Numbered from the stretch's first letter, positions 41,101-60,169 are shown. The stretch: 64,000 nt of DNA from Zoroaster sp. YZ-2022 (GCA_029582265.1 CM055821.1:46009694-46073693); one strand, 5' to 3'. Numbers and translations: made by a program. The notes: generated from the sequence alone by a model not told the origin.

Positions 41101-43931
41101 AAATAATTTTCTTTATTTCAACCTTTGGACGCTATTTCATGTTTGGGAAACAAAACCAAACACCCCTCAGAGAAAACTTAATAATGCTACTGTAGTAATA
41201 AAATAAAATAAACTGAACAAAAAAAAAATTCACAAAGACAGACAATAAGCGCATGGATAATATGGGCATGTCGCTCACATATTATACTACAAGGGAATTC
41301 AGACAATCCCGGCCAAATCTACGCTGGGCCCCGGCCCCTGACAATCATTGGCTCTTATTGGGCGGTCTGTGCTCCGGCTGGAGATAACAACATTGGTGGG
41401 GAGGCGGGGAGCAGGGAGGCGGAGAGCAGAGGCGGGGACAGCGTAGGGGTATGTTTATTGTCCGCGTGTCCCAACTATTTTGGCGGGATTGTCTGAATTT
41501 TCTCTTAGTTTATCTCACAGACGTGACCAGGCGGGCAAACCGCAGTCTTTGTCTTTGTCTCAAGGACAATACATTAAGGGACAAGTCAAGTGATGGTGTT
41601 GGTGATCATCTCGTGATGATGATGATGCCAATGATGTGAGTGACGCTGGGCGATCATCCTCATCCTCATTATCCTCATCATCTTCGTCACTCTCCTCCTC
41701 AAAATCATCATCAATAATCAAAAATAATTATCAAAAATAAAATAAACAATAAATAAATAAAAAGTAATATTATTATGGTGTTGCGGACAAAAATACATAA
41801 ACATTCTACTTGGTTGGGATTCGAACATACGATCTCCGCATTTCAGATCAGATGTCTTAACCACTGAACCACCGTGGCAACCTGCAAGCGTTCCCAGTTC
41901 GATACCCTTGGGCGATGCATGGCTGCAATGCGCTTTCGCGCGCAAAACACAGATGATCAGAACTTTATTGTAGGGTGCACCATTGCACGGTTCACCATGC
42001 CATTTTAGTCCATAAGTTCCCAAGAGAGTTTGTGTTCAGCGAAAAGCACATTAAGATACACAAACAACATACAAGCCTCTTCAATTTGGTTTCATCCCCT
42101 CATTCCGTTATTTTGACGAAAAATCCAGCGGTGATCCATGAAACCAATAAAAGAAAAGGAAGGGAGTGACTCTCCTTCTTTATTGTTCAGTGGTGAACCG
42201 TGGTTACATTATCCATCGACATATGAATGGGACGAACTGGTGTATACCACGGTGGTATAGTGGATAAGACACCTGTTGTAAGCAGCGGGGATCGTGGGTT
42301 CGAATCCCACCGATTAAACGTTTGTATCTTTTTGTATAAAGTATAATTTATCACCGTTAGGGTAAAATCTACAATAATATTTTATCATTATTATAATTTT
42401 TCCCCAAATAATTTTCTTTATTTCAACCTTTGGGCGCTATTTCATGTTTGGGAAACAAACCAAACACCCCTCCAGAAAACTTAATAATGCTACTGTATAG
42501 TAATAAAATAAAATAAACTGAACAAAAAAAAAAAAATTCACAAAGACAGACAATAAGCGCATGGATAATATGGGCATATGGCTCACATATTATACTACAA
42601 GAATTCAGACAATCCCGGCCAAATCTCGCTGGGCCCCCAACCCCTGACAATATTGGCTCTTATTGGTGGGTCTGTGCTCGGCTGGAGATAACAACATTGA
42701 GTGGGGAGGCGGGGGCAGGGGAGCGGAGAGCAGAGAGCGGGGACAGCGTAGGGTATGTTTATTGTCACGTGTCCCAACTATTTTGGCCGGGATTGTAGGT
42801 GTTAGGGTTAATGATAACCTCAGACCCAAGTGGTTTGGTGAAATATTTTACCATCAGTAATAAGCATCATGCCCTATTTGAATGATTGAATTTATTTTGT
42901 TGATAGTGGGATGAGGGCTTGATGACGATGACTCTTAAAGAGAAGGCGGAGCTTACTATTGAACCAGAGTGGGCGTATGGAAGGAAAGGAAAGCCTGATG
43001 CAAAGTATCCTTTTATTTCTCCCTCAGTGAATCTGATAAGTAGTCTAGGATCATCAGTGATTTGGCCTCAAAGGTGAAAGCCGTAATTAAAAACCTTGAA
43101 AAAGTCAGCTTGTCCTTTTTTGGTCGTTTTCTGTGAAATGTCAAATAAATAAAACAAAATAAAGTAATTAATAAACACTTTGCTTAAGACTTCAACCAGT
43201 TTGAAGACAATTTCATAAATTTTTTGATTACTCCACAAAGGAATCCCAATTCAATTCAGAATAAAAATAACTTCACAGCCACCACCAAGCAAGATTTAAC
43301 CCTAACCACCCTGAATCCATCAAAATCCATCCCCCTGTTTTGGAGGATTTCGGCGGATTCAGGATATCTCCACATTGAGCATATAGCGGACTTTGATGGA
43401 TTCAGGATTTCAATAGTTTTTAACTGCTTGGTCATGTTGGTTGATGTATTTTGATGGATTATAGTTACATGTACTGTACATGTACAGCCAACACTTGTAT
43501 GTGTTAGATTTTGATGGATTCTATGCAGCAACATACTATACAAATTTTCATGTGAGCATGGTATCCTGAATCCGCCAAAATCCGCCAGAAATTTAGTGGT
43601 GGATTTTGGCGGATTCAGGATATGTCCAATATCTACACTGGCGGATTCTGATGGATTCAGGACACCAGCATTTTGTATGTGACAAAAATGGTGGATTTTG
43701 GTGGATTCAGGATACTTTATAGTAAAAATACCCAAGGGGTTAGGGTTAATGTTTAGAATTTAATCTTCAACCTACCGAGAGTACATGATTCTGTATAATT
43801 GTGGAATAGTGTACATGTTTCTAGCCAAAGTGGACTCAACCATATTTTCTTTTCCTTAACAAGTTATTACCAACAGGATTCCTCCTATCGCAACTCTCAT
43901 TTTTGAAGTCGAGCTTGTTGGTATTGACTGA
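31648..43931 (+). CDS. FKBP3: FKBP3 (FKBP25), nuclear peptidyl-prolyl cis-trans isomerase
   Basis: Catalyses cis-trans isomerisation of Xaa-Pro bonds. In vertebrates it is nuclear and binds nucleic acid and chromatin proteins. Exons: 31648-31758, 33891-33992, 36102-36194, 36841-36982, 38672-38733, 42907-43004, 43877-43931, giving 220 aa (human 224). Residues 1-71 form the N-terminal helical domain (KKTIATFLQEHASKS then FLQQHKMLGS). A charged linker follows to about 113. The FKBP domain (about 114-220) keeps WYTG, VFDTN, FKVGTGQVIRGWDE, IEPEWAYG and IPP...FEVEL. The basic loop GKKKT is shorter than in vertebrates. The last donor (aaa|gtatcc) is weak but required by the protein. An AATAAA lies at 44397. 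Confidence 0.97.
32081..32176. mobile_element. Short palindromic element
   Basis: 'acactcgttgtcatctgcgac' and the inverse 'gtcgcagacggcaacgagtgt' enclose about 50 bp. It is a small MITE or hairpin in FKBP3 intron 1. Confidence 0.7.
32389..32848. mobile_element. Element with inverted ends 'gaatgtcgtatcc'
   Basis: 'agaatgtcgtatccaaccgcc' at 32391 is matched by 'ggcggtcggatacgacattct' at 32821-32846. About 455 bp; no transposase. Confidence 0.65.
33163..33378. mobile_element. Non-autonomous TIR transposon with 9-bp target duplication
   Basis: About 48-bp inverted repeats start GGTCCTACTAATTGCCGACC. The direct repeat GGTTTCAAG flanks it at 33154-33162 and 33379-33387. A second copy of the left-end motif lies inside at about 33233. 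A 9-bp duplication points to a Mutator-like element; if one base is chance, 8 bp would fit hAT. Confidence 0.85.
33440..33856. mobile_element. hAT-type MITE with 8-bp target duplication GATTATAC
   Basis: Ends are TAGGCTTGGGCGATA and the inverse TATCGCCCAAGCTTG. The direct repeat GATTATAC lies at 33432-33439 and 33857-33864. The interior is rich in CGATA motifs. 'TTGGGCGATA' ends with 8-bp duplications are typical of hAT-derived MITEs. It lies 26 bp before FKBP3 exon 2. Confidence 0.88.
33891..33992 (+). CDS. FKBP3: FKBP3 exon 2
   Basis: FLQQHKMLGSLKQITKVCNK onward, 34 codons. The acceptor is 'tttgttcctgtttag' and the donor GTAACT. A later AG ('ttcttacag') could drop FLQ, but FLQQHK aligns with vertebrate FLAEHK. 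Confidence 0.93.
34236..34312 (+). repeat. 81-bp repeat family, partial copy
   Basis: 'gggtcgtacaacattagtgatgttg' to 'gaatcaagatatacatta'. It is cut by the TTAA element that follows. Confidence 0.65.
34313..34635. mobile_element. TTAA/CCCTAAC MITE (chain member 1)
   Basis: Left TTAACCCTAACTCCC, right GGTTAGGGTTAA. The interior has 'cctccaaaatccttca' and its inverse 'ggattttggagga'. It shares its right TTAA with the next element. Confidence 0.78.
34632..35400. mobile_element. TTAA MITE containing a 115-bp tandem array (chain member 2)
   Basis: The left end is TTAATAACCTCC (degenerate) and the right end is GGGGTGGTTAA. 'gaaccttcctgaatccgtc' near the left is the inverse of the right-hand motif of the same family at 39960 and 53815. 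Most of its length is the tandem array. Confidence 0.6.
34665..35372 (+). repeat. Tandem repeat, 114-115 bp unit, about six copies
   Basis: 'gagtccatcaaaatc' recurs at 34779, 34894, 35009, 35123, 35237 and 35352. Units also share 'caccatgcagtaacactacc' and 'ttgggacactcggcccc'. Confidence 0.93.
35397..35619. mobile_element. TTAAAGGGACA MITE, copy 2 (chain member 3)
   Basis: Ends TTAAAGGGACAATATC and GTCCCTTTAA. The central 'cggtgactgaaaat' / 'cttcagtcactg' palindrome is as in 2468-2676. It shares its left TTAA with the preceding element. Confidence 0.85.
36102..36194 (+). CDS. FKBP3: FKBP3 exon 3
   Basis: AFKKDGDEELLEDVTKKTAA onward, 31 codons, the charged linker. The acceptor is 'ctttctttgcag' and the donor GTATTT. 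Confidence 0.92.
36304..36485. mobile_element. TTAA/CCCTAACC MITE, 'gcaacaagatgcaac' subfamily
   Basis: Left TTAACCCTAACC, right CTTAGGGTTAA. The interior carries a palindrome around 'accatggttctagctgatgg' and repeated 'ttgcattgagca'. It is related to 56411-56607. Confidence 0.85.
36841..36982 (+). CDS. FKBP3: FKBP3 exon 4
   Basis: VAETPKYTKKILKAGDKTTF onward, to WYTGKLTDNTVFDTNIQS; phase 1; donor GTGAGT. It starts the FKBP fold. Confidence 0.95.
37213..37247 (+). repeat. (TG)n microsatellite
   Basis: About 17 TG units in FKBP3 intron 4. Further runs lie at 37791-37814, 37970-37986 and 38141-38171. Confidence 0.95.
37430..38172. repeat. 'ccccacaa' repeat region with two 173-bp units and TG runs
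   Basis: 'acacaccattcgttgtgggg' recurs at 37819 and 37992. Each unit contains 'acaatggaacaatggtaccc', 'aggagaatt(t/c)tatag' and ends in a TG run. Upstream there are many shorter 'ctccacaagg' and 'tccccacaac' motifs. It is an intronic tandem/dispersed repeat that expands together with TG microsatellites. Confidence 0.8.
38197..38328. mobile_element. TTAA/CCCTAACC MITE, short copy
   Basis: Left TTAACCCTAACCACCCC, right GGGGGTTAGGGTTAA: 132 bp. It shares its right TTAA with the next element. Confidence 0.88.
38325..38587 (-). mobile_element. TTAA-bounded MITE with CCAGTTCGC ends, copy 2
   Basis: It begins TTAACCAGTTCGC and ends GCGAACTGGTTAA. It matches 16881-17142 in reverse orientation with only a few changes, so it is a young family. 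Confidence 0.88.
38672..38733 (+). CDS. FKBP3: FKBP3 exon 5
   Basis: GKKKTAIPLKFKVGTGQVIR to G, with the first Gly codon split. The acceptor is 'tttttgcccaag' and the donor GTAAGC. Confidence 0.95.
40497..40583 (-). pseudogene. tRNA-like sequence in B1 (and at 41812-41883 in B2)
   Basis: On the minus strand there is an A-box 'tggtctagtggttaag' and a B-box 'gttcgaatccc'. Arms do not fold into a convincing cloverleaf, so this is a tRNA-derived SINE-like module and not a functional gene. Confidence 0.65.
40942..41012 (+). pseudogene. Second tRNA-like sequence in B1 (and at 42246-42318 in B2)
   Basis: A-box 'tggtatagtggataag' and T-arm 'gtgggttgaatcccac'; the B2 copy has an intact 'ggttcgaatcc'. 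It is homologous to, and inverted relative to, the unit at 40497-40583. The acceptor stem is not paired. Confidence 0.65.
42907..43004 (+). CDS. FKBP3: FKBP3 exon 6
   Basis: WDEGLMTMTLKEKAELTIEP onward, to EWAYGRKGKPDA plus two bases of Lys. The acceptor is 'ttttgttgatag'; the donor GTATCC is weak. Confidence 0.93.
43296..43749. mobile_element. TTAA/CCCTAACC MITE, long copy
   Basis: Left TTAACCCTAACCACCC, right GGGGTTAGGGTTAA. The interior has at least eight 'gg(c/a/t)ggattcagga' or 'gatggattcagg' motifs in both orientations. Confidence 0.85.
43877..43931 (+). CDS. FKBP3: FKBP3 last exon
   Basis: IPPIATLIFEVELVGID then TGA. The acceptor is 'ttattaccaacag'. Confidence 0.95.
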
Positions 43932-44396
43932 ACAGTCATGTCAAGGAGACTACAACAGTATTTGGCTGCCTTACAAATTCAGTAAAATTCTGTTGTTTTA
44001 TTGCATGTTTCTTGGGAACATAGAGTTACGTTTAACCAATTTTTGACTCCTTTATTAATGGTCATATACATCAGTGTTTAACATAATTTCTTCCTTTGAG
44101 GAAATTCAAATTTTATTTTCAGAAAGGAAGCACTTTCAGAAAATATCACTGTCATTTTAAATTAATATGTTCTTCAACTTGATTATAATCAAGTGTATAA
44201 TCACTATGCCATAAATATGAAACTTTTCAAGTAACTTCAGAATTGATTGGAATCATATTTTGGTGTTATGTAATCTCATTGTAGTTAGACAGTATGCTAA
44301 ATTTATATTAAAAATGTATTCATATCATGTATTGCTTATGATTTATAAAAACATTCTCTACTTTCCATTTTGACGGATCTGTTTCATGTTTCATGA

Positions 44397-44402
44397 AATA
44401 AA
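44397..44402 (+). terminator. FKBP3: FKBP3 polyadenylation signal
   Basis: AATAAA 466 bp after the stop codon, the only canonical signal in the following 500 bp. Confidence 0.7.
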
Positions 44403-46020
44403 AATATAACATTGAGCTGTGCAGGGGAAGATCCAGAAGTGGGGGAGGGGGGGGGGGTGTTTCCTTCATGATTATTTGTTTTTAGTAATAGGCCGTTGTA
44501 TGTTTTTTAATAGATGACTTTTAACAAAGAACCTATTTTATCTTCTAAAAAACTCAGTTTGTATGTGGTATCTGTCATGACTATGACACAATCAGTTCTA
44601 ACTAGTTGGATCGCCTTTTGAAAATCCAGGATCTGTCTTCTGTTGTGAACATTAATTACATCAATCGCCGTGTGCCTGGAAGAGGGACATAACGAAACTG
44701 TTGCCAGCAAAACGTCATAAGCACATCTTAGAGTGGAGTAATCTTTCAGTGAGGTGGGAAGGCTCCAAGTATTGACGGAAAAGCGTCAGGTGACAGCTGA
44801 TATCAACTTTTGAGAGAATTTTTATTTTTATTTACTTATTTATTTTATATATATTTTTTATTCTCCCCCCCCTTGAGTTCTAGCCTGCACTTTGAGTGGC
44901 ATTTTAAGAGCCTTGTGTTATGGCAACCTTTTATTAAAAAAGATAAATAAATAAATAAGCAATTAATGTGCAAAATTGTGTTTCAAGAAAACTGAGTGTG
45001 AAAGTTTGGTTGTATTTCTGCCATTTATACGTCATTGAAGGAAAGTTAAATTCCACATGGGAATGGAAATACATGTCTTGGGAGTAATTCTAGCAACAAA
45101 TATATAATTGTTATGCCCTACTTTTTTTCAAAGGAGCCATTTTATTGCTTACGACCTTCTGCTGGGACAAAAAGTTGTACTTTGTGTCCGGAAGAAGGTC
45201 GTAGAGCCTTACGACCTTCTTCCGGCACACGGTGATGTAGTAATTAATGAAGCTACTTATAGAAGTTATGATTATCGATTTTCAATTTCCAGTTTTAGTG
45301 AAAGGTTTATTAGAAATCATGTTTCAATCTGACTTATTATTGTCTTCTTGGATTTATCATAAGATGCATGTGCAGTTAAACTGCCTTTTTATGTTCATTA
45401 TCATTTTCATTTATTTTTGTTTATGTAATGGTAAAGGTTTTTACATTTGAAATCTTCAGGTGGTTCAGATCTGGAATTTAATTTTAAAATTTGAAAATCT
45501 AGTTAATTTTGACTGACCTAGCATGTTTACCCCAAAACAATAAACAAATTTTTTTTAAAGACAAAAAAGAAAGGGGAATCAATATTTGACTCAAGATTTT
45601 TCTACAAAAACAAACATAGAATTTGTAATTAAAAAAATAAAAATTTTCATCCTTATCTTTTAAGATAAACAAATCATTTGCATACAGTTATCAATAATTT
45701 GCTTTGTTTGATATCAGTATTGTATGTCCAAAAAATGTAGGAAATTGTTTCATACATTATATCTATGATCTGTAAAAGAATAATACAGAAAATTAAAACA
45801 AAACAAAAAACGGTTCAATATTTTACATTGTTATAAGTGTCTGTTATTATTCTGTGTGATTTTTCTTATAGGGTATGTGTGTGGGTTTGTTTTGGTTTGG
45901 GGCACAAGATTTGTAGGGTGGCACTTATGAGGCTCATCCTTTTTACAGGTTCTAAGTGATCCAGATCTGGGTGGGGGGGGGGGGTCCACACCCCCATTGT
46001 TACATCACAGACAACATGTT
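44403..46020. other. Intergenic FKBP3-GPATCH11
   Basis: An imperfect palindrome lies at 45147-45220 ('tacgaccttctgctggg', 'ggaagaaggtcgta', 'tacgaccttcttccgg'). G-runs at 44443-44457 and 45973-45985. No gene. Confidence 0.5.
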
Positions 46021-46023
46021 GAC

Positions 46024-46031
46024 GCCATATT
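46024..46031 (+). promoter_or_regulatory. YY1-like site upstream of GPATCH11
   Basis: GCCATATT fits the reverse YY1 consensus (GCCATNTT), 124 bp before the start codon. No TATA box at the expected place. Confidence 0.3.
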
Positions 46032-46154
46032 CGGTATGGGAATGCACCAAGGGAAATCCCCTGCCTTTTCGTTGCCTTTTCGATCTCAAGTATATTTTGT
46101 AATTTGACACTTGAGGGCGCTAGACTTAAAAATGTCTATTTTTTAAAGATAAAT

Positions 46155-54682
<8,528 letters not shown>

Positions 54683-55375
54683 CAGGAACATGATGATTAA
54701 TGGACGTGAGAAAACCCTAGATGCTAGAGATGATTCCTAGAGGTAGTCCAGTAATAATGGCGTGTATGTACACATAGTAATCAGATCTAGTAGCAATAGA
54801 AGAGCATACACTATTATGCCAACTGTTACCAGTGACAAACACCAATAATAGTGTAACAGTGCTACTGAAGTGTTTACATCATGAACTGTATGATGTCTAC
54901 TGGAAGCGACTGCTCATGTCAAATGGATGGCATCGATTAGTCTCTATCTATATAGATCGATGACCTCATACTGACTTCAGACTTTGTCTGTTACTGTTGG
55001 GGGGTTCCTACCATTTCTGGAAGTTTTTAAGATTCTGAAATATTATATTACTTTAAAAAGGTCATAGAAAAACTACATAATAAAAATTGATTTGTGCAAA
55101 CAAAACATTTATTAAGAGATATAGGGTGGTGTTAAAATAAGTAAATAGGACATTCCTAGTTTAAAAAAACTCTAAGAATAGAAACTTCTGGTGAAGTTAC
55201 AGTGAAGAAACCCTGCACTAATCTTTTTTTTTTTCAAAGTAAAATTTTTGATAAACCAAATCAGCCAGAAAAAGTCAGATATGTCTGGTAAACAAATTTG
55301 ATGTGAACAAACTTAGAATGAATTTATTTTCATTATTGCTGTTTTTGAGTTGATTAAATTCAAGTGTGAAATAAA
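54683..55375 (+). other. GPATCH11: GPATCH11 3' UTR with two AATAAA signals
   Basis: AATAAA at 55079-55084 and 55370-55375. No repeat was recognised in this stretch. Confidence 0.6.
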
Positions 55376-55511
55376 GGGGTAACAGGATCACTGCAAAAAT
55401 ATTTAAAAAAAAATACTATTTCAAAACTCGACATAAAAGAAAGTGTCAAGTGTGCGGAAACTAGCCATGCAACAGAAATACTGCCCAAAAGGTAAAACAA
55501 AATGTATCAAG

Positions 55512-56038
55512 CATGTGATTTCTCAGGATTTTTTACAAATAGTAGCCACCAATGAAAGAAAGAAGTAGCCTGTATTGTGTCCAAACCTCTAGTTTCTTGT
55601 TTGTGGGGATGTGGAGAGTCTGTAAATCCTCCAAAATTAAACATCCAGGAGGTTCAGGGGGCTTTGTCCTCTAGACCAAAGGGAGACCCAGGCTCACAAC
55701 CCACAGGAGGTTCAGTGGGCTTTGTCCTCTAGACCAAAGGGAGACCCAGGCCTGCTACCCACAGGAGGTTCAGGGGTCTTTGTCCTCTAGACCAAAGGGA
55801 GACCCAGACCTGCTACCACAGGAGGTTCAGGGGTCTTTGTCCTCTAGACCAAAGGGAGAGACCGAGACCCGCTACCCACAGGAGGTTCAGTGGGGCTTTG
55901 TCCTCTAGACCAAAGGGAGAGACCGAGACCCGCTACCCACAGGAGGTTCAGGGGTCTTTGTCCTCTAGACCAAAGGGAGAGACCGAGACCCGCTACCCAT
56001 TTTTCAGGATTTTTTACTTTTGTCAAATCACACCCCTG
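55512..56038 (+). repeat. Dispersed repeat with six 58-bp units
   Basis: Unit starts lie at 55649, 55707, 55765, 55822, 55882 and 55943 (57-61 bp apart), flanked by the same unique parts as the other three copies. Confidence 0.92.
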
Positions 56039-56410
56039 ATGTATATAATCCAAAACGAAATGTTTTGAACTTTTTGTCCCATAAAATCTTTGCTACCACC
56101 CCCACCCACCCCCCCCAAATCCCCTTCACCAATCCTTACATGGGCAAAGAAATATTGCTTGAGACGGGAAAAGAAATTTAAAAAAATCACACGGATTCAC
56201 AAGTTGTAGAGTTGCATGTTTTCAGAGTAAGAAAACCATTTATTGCACAGGTGCAAAAAAAAAAAACAAGCTTTGAACAGATACCAGTGAGGTACACTGT
56301 GCGTTGGTGTACAATGAAGTTATGGTCCATACTCAACAGATTAAGAATGAATAAAGAAAACAATATGTACGTACAAAGTCTTGTCCAAGAAGTGTTTTGT
56401 AATCACAGAA

Positions 56411-56607
56411 TTAACCCTAACCCCCTACAGGCATTTCATAGCCACCTGATGAATGCAACACAATGCAACAGAAAAGTGTGCAGATTGCTCAATGCAACAA
56501 GATCCACCAGCTAGAACAATGGTTTCTTTTGTTCTCTGCTGAGGGCAACAAGATACAACACCTTTTTTTTGGGTGCATCTTGTTGCATTGAGCGTAGTTA
56601 GGGTTAA
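56411..56607. mobile_element. TTAA/CCCTAACC MITE, 'gcaacaagat' subfamily
   Basis: Left TTAACCCTAACCCCCT, right TAGTTAGGGTTAA. The interior includes 'ttgcattgagc' and the inverse 'gctcaatgcaac'. Confidence 0.85.
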
Positions 56608-57750
56608 TGGCAGAGTGACCATCCGATCAGTGCGACATCAGTTTAAAGCACAGGGCAAATTTGTTTGCTCTTTCTGAAGGCACATCGCGCCGAAGCAACA
56701 ATACATTATCATGACGTTTTACTTTGGTATAAACCAAACAAAACTACCACTTGACTGTGCTTTAAACATGATATTAAAGCATGTGTTAGAAATCTCTTTA
56801 AACAAGTTGGAAAGATTTGTGTTGTTTTTGTCTATTTGCTCTTGGCACACAAGGGGAAGGTGGGTGCAAATATTGCTATCTAAGAACTCTGTTTTAGTCA
56901 TCTTTGATATCAAGGCCATAACCTTTGAAAGCATAGGAAAGACCATAGGTAAGACCAGGGGTCAATTTGATAGATCCGCTAAAGATGCCAAATTTGTTGC
57001 TTAATCACCATTTTTATTTTTTTAAATTTCAAAGCACTGCTAAACGATTAGCATAGAAAATGGCATGCTAACTCGATGGCTGTTATTGCTAGCAAATGAG
57101 CGACACAAAAGTAAAAATCCACTGTGAATGTAAATGCTTACCTGTGAAATTTGCTTGTGTCTAGCTATTTTTTCCTGCAGAAATATTTTGCTTGCAAGTT
57201 ATCTGCGCTATGAATTTGAACCCATGTATAGAGTTTTTCTGTTAAGGGAACGATTTTAATCAACATGGACCAAAATTATAACTGGGGGTATATGTCTATG
57301 TTTGTAATACTTGTTTTCCAACTTGTTGATATATGAACCATAATACACACATGGCGTCTGTTTCTAAACCATGCTCTCAACAAATCACTTCTCATGCAAT
57401 CTATTGTATGAAATGACATTTCTTAAATATCCACATATTTCAGGATCCCTCAAAAAAAAGTTATTCATCATAAACTCATTTCAGTTTTGTTGTGCTATTT
57501 GTGAGCAGAGTTTGTGTTGCTTCTTAGTTGTCTGATTGGTTGCAATCAATTACAGTACATGTAAAAGACTTTTTTTCATATTTCTTGTTTCTTGTGTTAA
57601 AGAAAAGGTACAACCTTGGTATCTTGAAATATAATTATATTTGTATCTTGGTAATGCAAATATAAATCTGTCTTACTGTTCATTTATGTGCTCTTAATTT
57701 ACTGTACACTATGTATTTGTAGTTTTATTTATTTTGGTATATGCATTTTT
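56608..57750. other. Intergenic, nothing recognised
   Basis: AT-rich. 'aaaggtacaaccttggta' at 57604 is a single end of the dispersed repeat family. Confidence 0.45.
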
Positions 57751-57944
<194 letters not shown>

Positions 57945-57989
57945 TTGTAACCTATGTTCATTTCATCCCTCTAGTGTTCAAGAAATACA

Positions 57990-58190
57990 TCATCAAACTA
58001 ACCTGTGAAAGTTTCAGCACAATAGGTGCTCGTATATTTGAGAAAACTGACGAAAAACCTGTTGTTTTTTTTTCCCAAAAAAATTGCCAGACAGAAAGTT
58101 TTTTTGTAAATTTGACATTACAATTCCTGTTTTTTTTTTCTAAGATGAAAGCACGTCTGACGAAATAATTTCTTAGTATTAATATTTGTA
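57990..58190 (-). repeat. Fragment of the dispersed repeat family
   Basis: 'aacctgtgaaagtttcagc' and the inverse of the 'cattttagagaaaa...aattgt' block (58100-58165). Confidence 0.5.
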
Positions 58191-60169
58191 CCGTAATATT
58201 GTTAATTTGATAATTAACAAATTACTGAGGTTGTACCTTCTCTTAATTTGTTTGAAACTGACCCATGGTATTGCAGAATTTAAACTTTAATCTATTATTG
58301 CTGATAACTTTTTATTCTCATAATGCACGTAACCCTGTTTTACGAATTATAATAAAACTATACATTTATTTTCATAGAATTTTTCTAAAATAATTAAATT
58401 CAAAAAGAAATTACTGTTTTCATGGTTCTGAAAAAGCTGCATTTGCTCTACATAATCCTGGGACAAAAGTCAAAACTTACTACTCACAAACAGCACTGTA
58501 GTGATTATCAGTTCCCTGGATGTGATTTAAAAGCTTTTGCAATTCAAATAAAACATTTCATTTAAAAAACATCAGAAATGAGTTTTGTTTTTAAAAATTT
58601 ACTATAAAATTTAACCTTTGTGCACACCATTTACTGTGCGTAATCAGAGAATAGATATTTAACCACTAGAGCTAACATTTTTGGTCAAGATTCTCAAAGC
58701 ATTGAATGAATGCAACCCTTCCATCAAGCCCTCAGACACTGTTAGGTTTCTTCAGTATTGTCGTTTGAGGTCTTGTTGTAAGAACAATAACCTACCCCTG
58801 GACTTGGTAAGACAGATCATGTCTATTGACAGAAATCTGTGATGATTCTTGATTGCTAATCAGTAGTCTAGCCAAAGGTACCCCAAAAACGTTTTAGTCA
58901 AAATGTTTGTTTGTCATTTTTTGATTTTGTTGGAAAACTACCCCAGGTTTTCCTTTTTGGCACAATCATAAAAAAAATTGTTTGCACACCCCTGTTACAT
59001 CTCTTTTGCAATTTCAAATCATGAAATGCATCTTGAAGAATTATTGCAATAAAGTTGCCTCAAGAAGGACCAAATTGTTTTTATTAGCTCCATCAGGACT
59101 TTCTGAAATTTATTTGCAAGTGGAGATATTGAGGGTCTAATTCTCTTTTTAAATTTATGTTCCAAGTTTGGAGGGTAGCCTCAGATGGTTTCATGTCAAG
59201 CTCATCTGTACACCCAGAAAATAGTACCACACCTCATCGAGTAATTGTATCTTAAATTGCTTTCTCAGTCCAATGATTTGTTTTACCAAAAAGACATAAC
59301 ATGTACAGGGGAGGTTACTGTGAGCTGCATTCAACAAATGCATTTTTAAAAACATAATTGGCAAAACAATCATCTGTGATTGGCTGAATTCCCCCAATCA
59401 ACTAAAAACAGCTGAAGTGCACAGTGAATTACTCGTCAGAACCCAAATCTGGCAAATATAGTGGCATTTCTAATAATCCTTGCACTCTATCTAATCAAAA
59501 TCATCCGATATGAACTCTCTAATAAATATACCATTTATTAAGTTTTGTGAAACATTTCATACTTTATACTCCTTATTTCTTTAAAACTGTATATATCTCC
59601 ATCGACTAGATTAATAATAATAATAATGATACTCCTCTTACAGCTCAGAGTTTTTGGCTGTAAAAATGTCTATTTTATTCTGTACATTACCTGTATTTAT
59701 TTACATGTACATCTCAAATAAAGCTTAATACTTATGTCCCCACATTGAAAAATGTGACTTAATAACCGCATCTCATCACGTTCCTCATAACTAAACAAAG
59801 CAATTACAATATACACATTGTATGACTTATATACTCAGTCTTTTGTTTTACAAAGGTACCGCACACTTCACTAAATCTAGACTCATTCTCAACTTTAGTT
59901 TTCATCAGACTTTTAAAAGTTTTTTTTGTTTAAATATTTAATAACCAGTACAGAAAAAAGACAATTTGGTTAACCAGAAACTGAACAACTTCTGAAGTTA
60001 TGAATTTTAAAATTAGCATTTAGATTTATGTTTATTTCATAACCAGCTCATACTTAAAAATGTTACAGGAACCACTTTACTTTTGAATTCCCCCCCAGAG
60101 GGTACAGGATAAAGAATTTCAATTATTTTGTGTAGGTGGAACAAGGGGAACAGATTACTGTTAACCCTA
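58191..60169. other. Intergenic, nothing recognised
   Basis: AT-rich with scattered AATAAA on both strands. It could include the 3' UTR of a minus-strand gene beyond the window, but no exon was seen. Confidence 0.4.

Larger units (their letters stand above)
39998..42796. mobile_element. Tandem composite A-B-A-B-A
   Basis: A modules: 39998-40188, 41303-41492, 42609-42796 (about 190 bp each, ends ACAATCCCGGCC and GGCCGGGATTGT or GGCGGGATTGT). B modules: 40189-41302 and 41493-42608 (about 1.1 kb). The outermost ends form a 19-bp inverted repeat ACCTACAATCCCGGCCAAA. A TA dinucleotide flanks both outer ends, suggesting Tc1/mariner-type insertion. No reading frame looks like a transposase. The alternative reading, tandem LTR-like A modules around B, lacks TG...CA ends. 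Confidence 0.8.
39743..42811. mobile_element. TTAA/CCCTAACC MITE interrupted by the A-B-A-B-A composite
   Basis: Left TTAACCCTAACCGCCCC at 39743, right TTAGGGTTAA ending 42811. The outer parts match the uninterrupted copy at 53786-54061 (reverse): 'aagtgcactgatggattttgg', 'aaggttcctagccagaatacct'. The 2.8-kb composite sits between 'agaatacct' and 'aggtgttaggg'. Confidence 0.82.

Noticed and set aside
39998..42796. LTR retrotransposon with A modules as LTRs
   Set aside because: No TG...CA ends, no primer-binding site or polypurine tract recognised, no gag/pol, and a TA flank instead of a 4-6 bp duplication.
39998..42796. Hammerhead ribozyme retrozyme
   Set aside because: I looked for the CTGANGA...GAAA core in the A and B modules and did not find it.
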